Shown: positions 1-5,514 of the stretch, one piece after another
Layout: every line of letters starts with the position of its first letter
How positions within the stretch are numbered: the first letter of the stretch is position 1
Origin: an uncultured Alphaproteobacteria bacterium
Lineage (GTDB): Bacteria; Pseudomonadota; Alphaproteobacteria; RF32; CAG-239
Direction of reading: 5' to 3'
Length of the DNA stretch: 9,591 bases
Assembly (NCBI GenBank): GCA_944391365.1
Contig: CALXTH010000107.1
Coordinates: forward strand, 1-9,591
The notes under the pieces: model-generated
Told to the model about the DNA's origin: nothing
Database searches by the model: none
The model's input: the letters and a program-made list of their open reading frames with translations, nothing else
Program-made: the position numbers and the translations under genes

Positions 1-96
1 GCCTAGAAATTACTTTATTCATTGCCCTAAAAGCGAATTATAGATGAGAATTTTATGCTTGTTGAGGCTTATTATTTTATTTTCTGATGATATATT

Positions 97-104
97 GGAG
101 AGGG
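97..104 (+). promoter_or_regulatory. atpD ribosome binding site (decides the start)
   Basis: A purine-rich GGAGAGGG lies three bases before the ATG at 108. An in-frame ATG at 87 lies upstream of this site and has no Shine-Dalgarno sequence of its own. The start at 108 is therefore chosen, which removes seven residues from the longest open frame. Confidence 0.8.
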
Positions 105-107
105 TTT

Positions 108-1649
108 ATGACAGAGAAAAAGACCAAAGCAGCTCCAGTCAAAAAAGCTGCTGTTTCAAAAACAACAAAGTCTAAGGCTGCGGCAAAACCTGCCGCGGTA
201 AAAAAGGTTGCGGAGAAAGTTTCCGGCGCGGTTGACAAAAGTGCTTTGGGGCATATTTCTCAGGTGACCGGTGCGGTTGTGGATGTTAAGTTTGACAATG
301 TTGAGGCGTTGCCGAATATTCTGAATGCACTGGAGTGTGACAATCATGGCAAAAAACTGGTGCTGGAAGTGGCGCAGCATTTGGGTGAATCTGTTGTGCG
401 CTGTATTGCGATGGATACGACCGACGGTTTGGTCAGAGGGCTGCCGGTGGTTAATACCGGGAAGCCGATTGAAGTTTCCGTCGGGCCGGAGATGCTCGGA
501 CGTATTGTCAATGTTATCGGTGAGCCCGTTGATGAACGCGGGCCTTTGAAAGCCAAAATGAAACTGCCGATCCATCGTGAGGCGCCGGCGTTTGTTGATC
601 AGTCTACGGATACGGAGATTTTGACGACCGGTATTAAGGTTATTGATTTGTTGGAGCCTTATGCCAAAGGCGGAAAAATCGGTTTGTTTGGTGGAGCCGG
701 CGTTGGTAAAACCGTTTTGATTATGGAGCTGATTAACAATATTGCCAAAGGGCATGGCGGTTATTCCGTTTTTGCCGGTGTCGGTGAGCGTACCCGCGAA
801 GGTAATGACTTGTACCACGAAATGATTGAATCCGGCGTTATTGACCTGAAGGGCGGAAACTCCAAGACGGTTCTGGTTTATGGTCAGATGAATGAACCGC
901 CGGGAGCCCGTGCCCGTGTTGCGCTGACAGGGCTGACGCAGGCGGAATATTTCCGTGATCAGGAACATCAGGATGTGTTGCTGTTTATTGATAATATTTT
1001 CCGTTTTACTCAGGCCGGTTCCGAAGTTTCGGCATTGCTTGGGCGTATCCCGTCTGCGGTGGGTTATCAGCCGACGCTGGGGACAGACATGGGGTCTATG
1101 CAGGAGCGTATTACCTCAACCAAAAACGGTTCCATTACCTCCGTTCAGGCGGTATATGTGCCGGCTGACGACCTGACTGATCCGGCGCCGGCGACGACCT
1201 TTGCCCACCTGGATGCAACGACGGTTTTGTCACGTCAGATTGCCGAGTTGGGGATTTATCCGGCGGTTGATCCGCTTGATTCGACCAGTCGGGTGTTGTC
1301 TCCGGATGTGGTTGGTGAGGAGCATTATGCGGTTGCCCGCGGGGTGCAGGAGATTTTGCAGAAATATAAGTCTTTGCAGGATATTATTGCCATTCTGGGG
1401 ATGGATGAGTTGTCGGAAGATGATAAACTGACCGTGGCGCGTGCCCGCAAGATTCAGCGCTTTTTGTCACAGCCGTTCCATGTGGCGGAAGTCTTTACCG
1501 GAACGCCCGGCGTGTTTGTTAAACTGGAGGACACGATTAAAGGCTTTAAGGGCATTCTGGAAGGCAAGTATGATGATATTCCGGAGCAGGCCTTTTATAT
1601 GGTCGGCACGATAGAGGATGTGTTGGAGAAGGCTAAAAAACTTGGCTGA
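108..1649 (+). CDS. atpD: F1Fo ATP synthase subunit beta
   Basis: Catalytic beta subunit of the F1 sector (513 aa). It makes ATP from ADP and Pi on the cytoplasmic side of the membrane, driven by rotation of gamma. Residues about 48-125 form the N-terminal beta-barrel, starting GHISQVTGAVVDVKFD. The Walker A loop GGAGVGKT is at 195-202, the catalytic Glu in GERTREG is E227, and the Walker B Asp in LLFIDN is D295. The C-terminal domain carries DELSEDD at 433-439, a variant of the usual DELSEED lever that touches gamma and epsilon. The first ~45 residues are an extra Lys/Ala-rich tail, poor in structure, as seen in many alphaproteobacterial beta subunits. It is followed by atpC after a 437-bp repeat-filled spacer. 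The upstream atp genes lie outside the window; the gcc-tag at 1-6 could be the end of atpG but one codon cannot show this. Confidence 0.98.
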   Translation: MTEKKTKAAPVKKAAVSKTTKSKAAAKPAAVKKVAEKVSGAVDKSALGHISQVTGAVVDVKFDNVEALPNILNALECDNHGKKLVLEVAQHLGESVVRCIAMDTTDGLVRGLPVVNTGKPIEVSVGPEMLGRIVNVIGEPVDERGPLKAKMKLPIHREAPAFVDQSTDTEILTTGIKVIDLLEPYAKGGKIGLFGGAGVGKTVLIMELINNIAKGHGGYSVFAGVGERTREGNDLYHEMIESGVIDLKGGNSKTVLVYGQMNEPPGARARVALTGLTQAEYFRDQEHQDVLLFIDNIFRFTQAGSEVSALLGRIPSAVGYQPTLGTDMGSMQERITSTKNGSITSVQAVYVPADDLTDPAPATTFAHLDATTVLSRQIAELGIYPAVDPLDSTSRVLSPDVVGEEHYAVARGVQEILQKYKSLQDIIAILGMDELSEDDKLTVARARKIQRFLSQPFHVAEVFTGTPGVFVKLEDTIKGFKGILEGKYDDIPEQAFYMVGTIEDVLEKAKKLG

Positions 1650-1672
1650 AAAAACTGTAAAAACTGTGTATA

Positions 1673-2050
1673 ATGGTCGACTAATACAGATTTTGCGAGA
1701 CGGAGAAATGCTCATGTACTCTTTTGTACACTCCGCTTTCTCCGCTCTGAAATCTTATTATTCGACTCATTCTCCACAGTTTTTGAAAGGTTTGAGTTAT
1801 GGTCGATTAATACAGATTTTGCGAGACGGAGAAATGCTCATGTACTCTTTTGTATACTCCGTTTCCTCCGCTCTGAAATCTTATTATTCGACTCATTCTC
1901 CACAGTTTTTGAAAGGTTTGAGTCATGGTCGATTAATACAGATTTTGCGAGACGGAGAAATGCTCATGTACTCTTTTGTATACTCCGCTTTCTCTGCTCT
2001 GAAATCTTATTATTCGACTCATTCTCCACAGTTTTTGAAAAGTTTGAGTC
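1673..2050 (+). repeat. Three tandem 126-bp hairpin-forming repeats between atpD and atpC
   Basis: Three head-to-tail units begin at 1673, 1799 and 1925, with an exact 126-bp period and four or five differences between any two. In each unit the first part is an imperfect palindrome (1676-1766, 1802-1892, 1928-2018). Its arms are GTCGA/TCGAC, TAATA/TATTA, AGATTT/AAATCT, CGGAGAAA/TTTCTCCG and TGTAC/GTACA around a TCTTTT loop. About 32 bp of linker separates the hairpins. Several differences keep pairing in plus-strand RNA: TGTAC/GTACA in unit 1 becomes TGTAC/GTATA (G-U) in units 2 and 3, and CTCCG becomes CTCTG (G-U) in unit 3. The difference at unit base 10 falls on an already unpaired position. 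Unit 2 breaks the CGGAGAAA arm in part. The array lies inside the atp operon transcript. It has no spacers, so it is not CRISPR, and it encodes no recognisable protein. It resembles palindromic interspersed elements of other alphaproteobacteria in kind, but I cannot name a family. Confidence 0.92.
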
Positions 2051-2086
2051 ATGGTCGGTTAGTGCAGTTTTGGCGAGGAGAGGTTT
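2051..2086 (+). repeat. Partial fourth repeat unit merging into the atpC leader
   Basis: The phase of the 126-bp array continues. ATGGTCGGTTAGTGCAG at 2051 matches the unit start ATGGTCGATTAATACAG, and TTTTGGCGAG matches TTTTGCGAG. Similarity fades at the atpC ribosome binding site (GAGGAGAGG, 2075-2083), which takes the place of GAGACGGAG in the full units. The repeat unit therefore begins with a sequence related to the atpC translation initiation region. Either the unit arose partly from it, or a full unit was inserted next to it. Confidence 0.7.
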
Positions 2087-2464
2087 ATGGCAGAAGTTAT
2101 CTTAAAATTATCGCAGCCCAATAAGTTATCTGGAGAGATTAAAGCTGACAAAATTGTGTTGCCGGCAGTCAAAGGGGATTTGACGGTTTTGCCCCGCCGG
2201 GCGCCGTTGTCTTTGTTGCTGCGCAACGGACAAGTTAAACTGTTGGATCAGGATAACCGGATAACCTGCAGATATTTTGTGCAGGGTGGCGTGGCTGATG
2301 TGGCTGAAGATGTTTGTCAGGTGACTTCGCCGCGGATTGTGCTCAGTGATGAGATGACCCGGGAGGCAGCCAGACAACGTTTGGAAGCGGCGGTGATGCC
2401 TGAAGACAGGGATTATTATCAGATGATGATTGATGAATTTGATTTGTTCGAAAAGTCTAAGTAA
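2087..2464 (+). CDS. atpC: F1Fo ATP synthase subunit epsilon
   Basis: Epsilon subunit of F1 (125 aa), part of the central stalk. It couples gamma to the c-ring and can restrain ATP hydrolysis through its C-terminal helices. Residues 1 to about 85 fit the N-terminal beta-sandwich: the start AEVILKLSQP, then LPAVKGDLTVLPRRAPL corresponding to the conserved VPGxxGDFGVLPxHAPL block, and FVQGGVADV corresponding to the conserved GGF-type turn. Residues 86-125 are the shorter helical part, ending FDLFEKSK. The length is slightly short for the family. The start is supported by the strong GAGGAGAGG site three bases upstream. The gene sits at the end of the operon, before two terminators. The long structured spacer upstream may alter its translation relative to atpD (inference). 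Confidence 0.95.
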   Translation: MAEVILKLSQPNKLSGEIKADKIVLPAVKGDLTVLPRRAPLSLLLRNGQVKLLDQDNRITCRYFVQGGVADVAEDVCQVTSPRIVLSDEMTREAARQRLEAAVMPEDRDYYQMMIDEFDLFEKSK

Positions 2465-2483
2465 AGTCTCAGCTTGAGGGCGG

Positions 2484-2511
2484 AAGGGACTGAATTTTCA
2501 GTCCCTTTTTT
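2484..2511 (+). terminator. Intrinsic terminator after atpC
   Basis: The inverted repeat AAGGGACTGAA/TTCAGTCCCTT is followed by a T-run ending at 2511, 20 bases after the atpC stop. It is the expected end of the atp operon transcript. Confidence 0.9.
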
Positions 2512-2559
2512 AGCCTTGGAATTGTCATTTTTTTTATTATATTATGTTGAATAATGAGG

Positions 2560-2588
2560 AAAGGCAAGAACAAAGCCCTGCCTTTTTT
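2560..2588 (+). terminator. Second, backup terminator after atpC
   Basis: AAAGGCA (2560-2566) pairs with TGCCTTT (2579-2585) across a 12-base loop, and the T-run reaches 2588. The T-run lies on the plus strand, so this is a tandem terminator for the atp operon and not for the minus-strand cluster. No clear terminator was found for that cluster downstream of 2645. Confidence 0.65.
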
Positions 2589-2644
2589 ATATAATTTCCA
2601 ATGATCAAGTATTGGAGAAATGCAATTTTTATTGGTTGTTTATT

Positions 2645-3169
2645 TTATCCTAAAGTATGTATTGTGTAAAATACGATGAAGGCAATGGCGAGACATGCTA
2701 TGGTATAAATTTTCGGATGTTTCAGTAAAGGACTCATAAGGCTTAAATCTTTTTCTTTTGAGCCGGGCATGAAAATCAGAAAAAGACAGATCAGTACATA
2801 TAAAATAAGGATTGTGCCGAAGGTATTTTTCAGATAATTGTGTGAAAATATTTTTTCTTTTTCTATATAATTTATGTAAAAATTTGTAAGATATGCTATA
2901 GAGAATATTAAGATAAATAAAGTTCCTTTTATTTTGAGGTCACGGCTTCGTTTTTGAATGACGGCAAGCATAGCATAAAAGACAAGCAGTGCACTTAAAA
3001 GTGTCAGAAATAATATTTCCTGGGCGTATATGATTCTGAAAAAGAGATTAATCGTCAAAACTGCCCCAAAAAACTGGAGACGATTAAATACGCCTTGGAA
3101 AGAAAAATAAAACGTCAGCGGACTTTCGCCCCAAATTTCTTCATTCAGTTCTTTAATCTTATTTTTCAT
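2645..3169 (-). CDS. DUF805-like membrane protein, copy A
   Basis: 174-aa integral membrane protein of unknown function. After a charged N-terminus (MKNKIKELNEEIWGES) come a FxGxxNRLQFFGA motif at about 24-36 and LAVIQKRSRDLKIKGTLFIL at about 68-87. These resemble the FxGRxxRxEFW and VRRLHDxGxSGWW signatures of DUF805 proteins, though the match is loose. Four hydrophobic segments are visible, at roughly 34-50, 53-72, 82-102 and 117-134, and a fifth at about 154-171. The start has a good AAGGAGAGAG site. It is the last gene of the minus cluster, 59 bp after the 308-aa gene. It is nearly identical to copy B except for residues about 88-133, where the two proteins differ at most positions. Immunity to a neighbouring effector is possible but unproven. 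Confidence 0.85.
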   Translation of the reverse strand: MKNKIKELNEEIWGESPLTFYFSFQGVFNRLQFFGAVLTINLFFRIIYAQEILFLTLLSALLVFYAMLAVIQKRSRDLKIKGTLFILIFSIAYLTNFYINYIEKEKIFSHNYLKNTFGTILILYVLICLFLIFMPGSKEKDLSLMSPLLKHPKIYTIACLAIAFIVFYTIHTLG

Positions 3170-3190
3170 ACTCTCTCCTTATGGGTCGGG

Positions 3191-3224
3191 AAATGAGGCG
3201 TTCAGGATATTAAACGCCTCATTT
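3191..3224 (-). other. Intergenic 12-bp perfect hairpin, copy A
   Basis: AAATGAGGCGTT (3191-3202) and AACGCCTCATTT (3213-3224) pair perfectly across a 10-base loop. It lies between the stop of the 308-aa gene and the ribosome binding site of DUF805 copy A. There is no T-run after it on the minus strand, so it is more likely an intercistronic stabilising or processing hairpin than a terminator. Confidence 0.75.
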
Positions 3225-3228
3225 AAAG

Positions 3229-4155
3229 TCAAGACAGCCCTTTTATTTTATCATTTTTGATAAATTCTTTACAACCGGGTGTCGTTTTATTTTCCTGCCA
3301 AATGGATGCTATTAATCCGTAATATATCAGGCGAATAATTGCGGCAAAGGCGATATAACAGGCAAAGAAGTCAACGAAGTCAACTTCCGGCAGTTGCAGA
3401 TAAAAGGTTTTGCAGAAGAATAATTCTCCGATTATACTGCCTATTCCCAAGATGGTGCTTAAAACTAATTTTATGCTCAGATATTTGTGATTTATTTTTT
3501 GGTCTGCTGTCATCTTTATAAAGAGTCTTGGTATTTTGATGTAAACAAACCAACAGATGAAAAAAAACACAAATATACTATAAAGTACTGTTAAAATCGG
3601 AGGAAATATAAATATTGACGCCAGAAACAATAAAGCGCCCGAAGATGATTTTGTTGATTCCTGTTTGTTCAATATCCTAGTATATTCTTTACTATTCGTT
3701 ATCAACCTGAAAATGATATAAAGAAAAATCATATACAGGATAAGGGGGAAGAACATATATAAAAGTCCGACAGCCGCATTTGTCATGCTGCCTTGGGTTA
3801 TCTCAAATTGATTATCGAAGATCATTCCTGAGCCAAAAGACAATATAAATATAATCATTTCAGGAATGAGAAACCGCAGTTTACATCCGAAAGGAAAGCG
3901 GCGAAACGTTATAATTTTGAAAAAGGTATAATAGGTTATTACAAACCAAAAATACATAAACAGGCTTTGGGGGCTAAAACGGCAAACGTTGTTTAAATCT
4001 TCTCTAAACCAATGAAAATAGTTATTCCAATCAAATTTTTGGTAATTATTTATGCCGGCATCCATACATATCAGTTCATCGATAAAGAGGCCGCTGCTAT
4101 TGATAACCAAGATGATAAATAACAATTCCAAAATCAGATATTTAACTATTTTCAT
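3229..4155 (-). CDS. Polytopic membrane protein of unknown function with a chimeric C-terminus
   Basis: 308-aa protein that I do not recognise. It starts with a hydrophobic anchor (residues about 5-25). An extracytoplasmic-looking loop with two Cys and several Trp follows (about 26-62), then about six more hydrophobic segments at roughly 66-84, 94-112, 127-152, 171-205, 229-250 and 262-285. The last ~20 residues (NKTTPGCKEFIKNDKIKGLS) lie in the duplicated 660-bp block. The same DNA in copy B ends the 228-aa gene in another frame. This tail was therefore probably acquired by recombination and replaced the original C-terminus. The start codon has no clear Shine-Dalgarno sequence. The 104-aa gene ends 62 bp upstream, so reinitiation or leaderless-type initiation is possible. 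It is strongly AT-rich compared with atpD or clpX. Confidence 0.8.
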   Translation of the reverse strand: MKIVKYLILELLFIILVINSSGLFIDELICMDAGINNYQKFDWNNYFHWFREDLNNVCRFSPQSLFMYFWFVITYYTFFKIITFRRFPFGCKLRFLIPEMIIFILSFGSGMIFDNQFEITQGSMTNAAVGLLYMFFPLILYMIFLYIIFRLITNSKEYTRILNKQESTKSSSGALLFLASIFIFPPILTVLYSIFVFFFICWFVYIKIPRLFIKMTADQKINHKYLSIKLVLSTILGIGSIIGELFFCKTFYLQLPEVDFVDFFACYIAFAAIIRLIYYGLIASIWQENKTTPGCKEFIKNDKIKGLS

Positions 4156-4217
4156 TGGTATATTCTGTAATTTTCTGTTGTGAATCAGTTGCAGAGAAGC
4201 TTAAGGGATATATTAAT

Positions 4218-4532
4218 TTAAGGTATTTGAGCCGCATTAACGACCGGGCACTTTCCTTCTGCACAAGCTTCAAGAGCAGTAATTTTTTGTAGTTCCGGCA
4301 GATTATAAATCGTTGCCAAGCCGCAAAACAATATAAACCACAATACAAACTTGCCGGATTTTAACGGTGCCAGACTGACAGCGGCCATCATCAGCATAAA
4401 CACATAAAATTTATGTTCAATATTGATTAGCTGAGTATTCTCTGTTGACAAGAGCATATATCCATAATTTGCCAAACATAAAATGAGGCACATTCCCCAA
4501 GTGATCCACCAGAGTTTTTGAAATTTATTCAT
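4218..4532 (-). CDS. Small three-helix membrane protein of unknown function
   Basis: 104-aa protein with hydrophobic segments at about 8-29, 43-57 and 61-78, and a C-terminal tail with two Cys (EACAEGKCPVV). It is not a family I recognise. A strong ribosome binding site (AAGGAGGCGG) precedes its ATG. The ATG overlaps the last bases (TGAATAA context) of the frameshifted gene upstream, so the two were probably translationally coupled. The pattern of its third helix (KFVLWFILF) resembles that of the upstream frameshifted gene (MILWLVLF), which suggests the two are diverged tandem paralogues. That is inference from layout and a few residues only. Confidence 0.8.
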   Translation of the reverse strand: MNKFQKLWWITWGMCLILCLANYGYMLLSTENTQLINIEHKFYVFMLMMAAVSLAPLKSGKFVLWFILFCGLATIYNLPELQKITALEACAEGKCPVVNAAQIP

Positions 4533-4879
4533 TTCCGCCTCCTTGATGAATGCCGGTTGCAGGGGTATAGGTTTGGTTAACCGACGGGATGTGGTGTAAC
4601 CAATATGGTGTCAGGGCGAATAATACCAACCACAATATCATTTCCAGTTTGAGCAGGGCTGGGGATTTACGTTTCAGGAGTAAAAGAATTCCCAACAGGG
4701 CTTAAAGAACCATATATATAATTTATGGATTTTTGAGCCATAAAAAGTGTTGCATCTTCATCTTGTGTTAAGGAAAGTTCCCAAATATTCAAGCCGCATG
4801 TTTGCTGGAGTTGTCCTAAACAAAAGATAGCAATCAATACGGCGGCAATTTTATCAAGAAAAATTAAAACTTTTTGCAT
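4525..4879 (-). pseudogene. Frameshifted small membrane protein gene
   Basis: From ATG 4879 the frame encodes 70 aa (MQKVLIFLDKIAAVLIAIFC...) and stops at 4667. A second frame, open right behind a TAA at about 4702, continues ALLGILLLLKRKSPALLKLE, then MILWLVLFALTPYW, and stops at 4525, overlapping the next gene by 8 bp. Dropping one A from the TTTAAG at 4706-4701 joins the two into one ~117-aa protein with three hydrophobic segments. That length and topology match the downstream 104-aa protein. The most likely cause is a one-base insertion, either real or a sequencing or assembly error. The site does not match a standard -1 slippery heptamer. There is no strong ribosome binding site at 4879. 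Confidence 0.75.
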
Positions 4880-4916
4880 TTGATGTTCTGAATGTCAGTT
4901 GCAAAGGTTGTTTATT

Positions 4917-5441
4917 TTATCCTAAAGTATGTATTGTGTAAAATACGATGAAGGCAATGGCGAGACATGCTATGGTATAAATTTTCGGATGCTTCAGTAA
5001 AGGACTCGTAAGGGATAAATCTTTTTCTTTTGAGCCGGGCATGAAAACCAGAAATGTTACGACTAATATATATAAGATGATAATGCCGCAAAAAATGTTT
5101 TTTAAATAATTGTTTCCCATTACGTTTTCTATTCCCAGCAGCTTACTATAAATTAATACAGGAAAGAACATAGAATAACTCAAAATAAATAAAGTTCCTT
5201 TCATTTTGAGGTCACGGCTTCGTTTTTGAATGACGGCAAGCATAGCATAAAAGACAAGCAGTGCGCTTAAAAGTGTCAGAAATAGTATTTCCTGGGCGTA
5301 TATGATTCTGAAAAAGAGATTAATCGTCATAACTGCCCCAAAAAACTGGAGACGATTAAATACGCCTTGGAAAGAAAAATAAAACGTCAGCGGACTTTCG
5401 CCCCAAATTTCTTCATTCAGTTCTTTAATCTTATTTTTCAT
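4917..5441 (-). CDS. DUF805-like membrane protein, copy B
   Basis: 174-aa paralogue of the protein at 2645-3169, with the same length and start context (AAGGAGAGAG). Residues 1-87 differ from copy A at two positions (L38M, I80M), and residues after about 133 are almost identical. Residues about 88-133 (third hydrophobic segment, loop with NNYLKN, start of the fourth segment) are largely replaced, although the hydrophobic pattern and the FMPGSKEKD boundary are kept. It lies 73 bp after the 228-aa gene and 37 bp before the frameshifted gene. The function is unknown. Confidence 0.85.
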   Translation of the reverse strand: MKNKIKELNEEIWGESPLTFYFSFQGVFNRLQFFGAVMTINLFFRIIYAQEILFLTLLSALLVFYAMLAVIQKRSRDLKMKGTLFILSYSMFFPVLIYSKLLGIENVMGNNYLKNIFCGIIILYILVVTFLVFMPGSKEKDLSLTSPLLKHPKIYTIACLAIAFIVFYTIHTLG

Positions 5442-5462
5442 GCTCTCTCCTTATGAGCCGGG

Positions 5463-5496
5463 AAATGAGGCGTTCAGGATATTAAACGCCTCATTT
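5463..5496 (-). other. Intergenic 12-bp perfect hairpin, copy B
   Basis: Identical arms to the hairpin at 3191-3224 (AAATGAGGCGTT/AACGCCTCATTT). It sits in the same place before the DUF805 gene, so it has been kept intact in both copies of the block. Confidence 0.75.
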
Positions 5497-5514
5497 AAAG
5501 TCAAGACAGCCTTT

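Larger units (their letters stand above)
2634..3293. repeat. 660-bp duplicated block, copy A
   Basis: This matches 4906-5565 at a constant offset of 2272 bp. It holds the whole DUF805-like gene A, the intergenic hairpin, and the last ~20 codons of the 308-aa gene. The outer parts (2634 to about 2780 and about 2928 to 3293) differ from copy B at only about a dozen bases. The middle ~147 bp is strongly diverged, although the length is conserved. The match stops abruptly at both edges. Confidence 0.95.

Noticed and set aside
87..107. Upstream ATG at 87 as the atpD start
   Set aside because: The GGAGAGGG site lies after it and is correctly placed for the ATG at 108.
156..968. 270-codon minus-strand frame
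   Set aside because: It is antisense to conserved atpD codons. Such long shadows are expected from atpD codon bias, and there is no ribosome binding site or recognisable product.
1673..2050. CRISPR array
   Set aside because: The units are 126 bp, directly adjacent and without variable spacers, and no cas genes are present.
1618..2124. 168-codon plus-strand frame across the atpD-atpC spacer as a protein gene
   Set aside because: It is made almost entirely of the 126-bp repeat, starts inside atpD without a well-spaced ribosome binding site, and overlaps the atpC start. The open frame follows from the 3n repeat length.
2598..2615. CCAAT/ATTGG hairpin as the terminator of the minus-strand cluster
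   Set aside because: The stem has only five pairs and there is no T-run after it on the minus strand.
4142..4348. 68-codon minus frame overlapping the 104-aa and 308-aa genes
   Set aside because: It lies mostly in another frame of the 104-aa gene, has no ribosome binding site and has an uninformative product.
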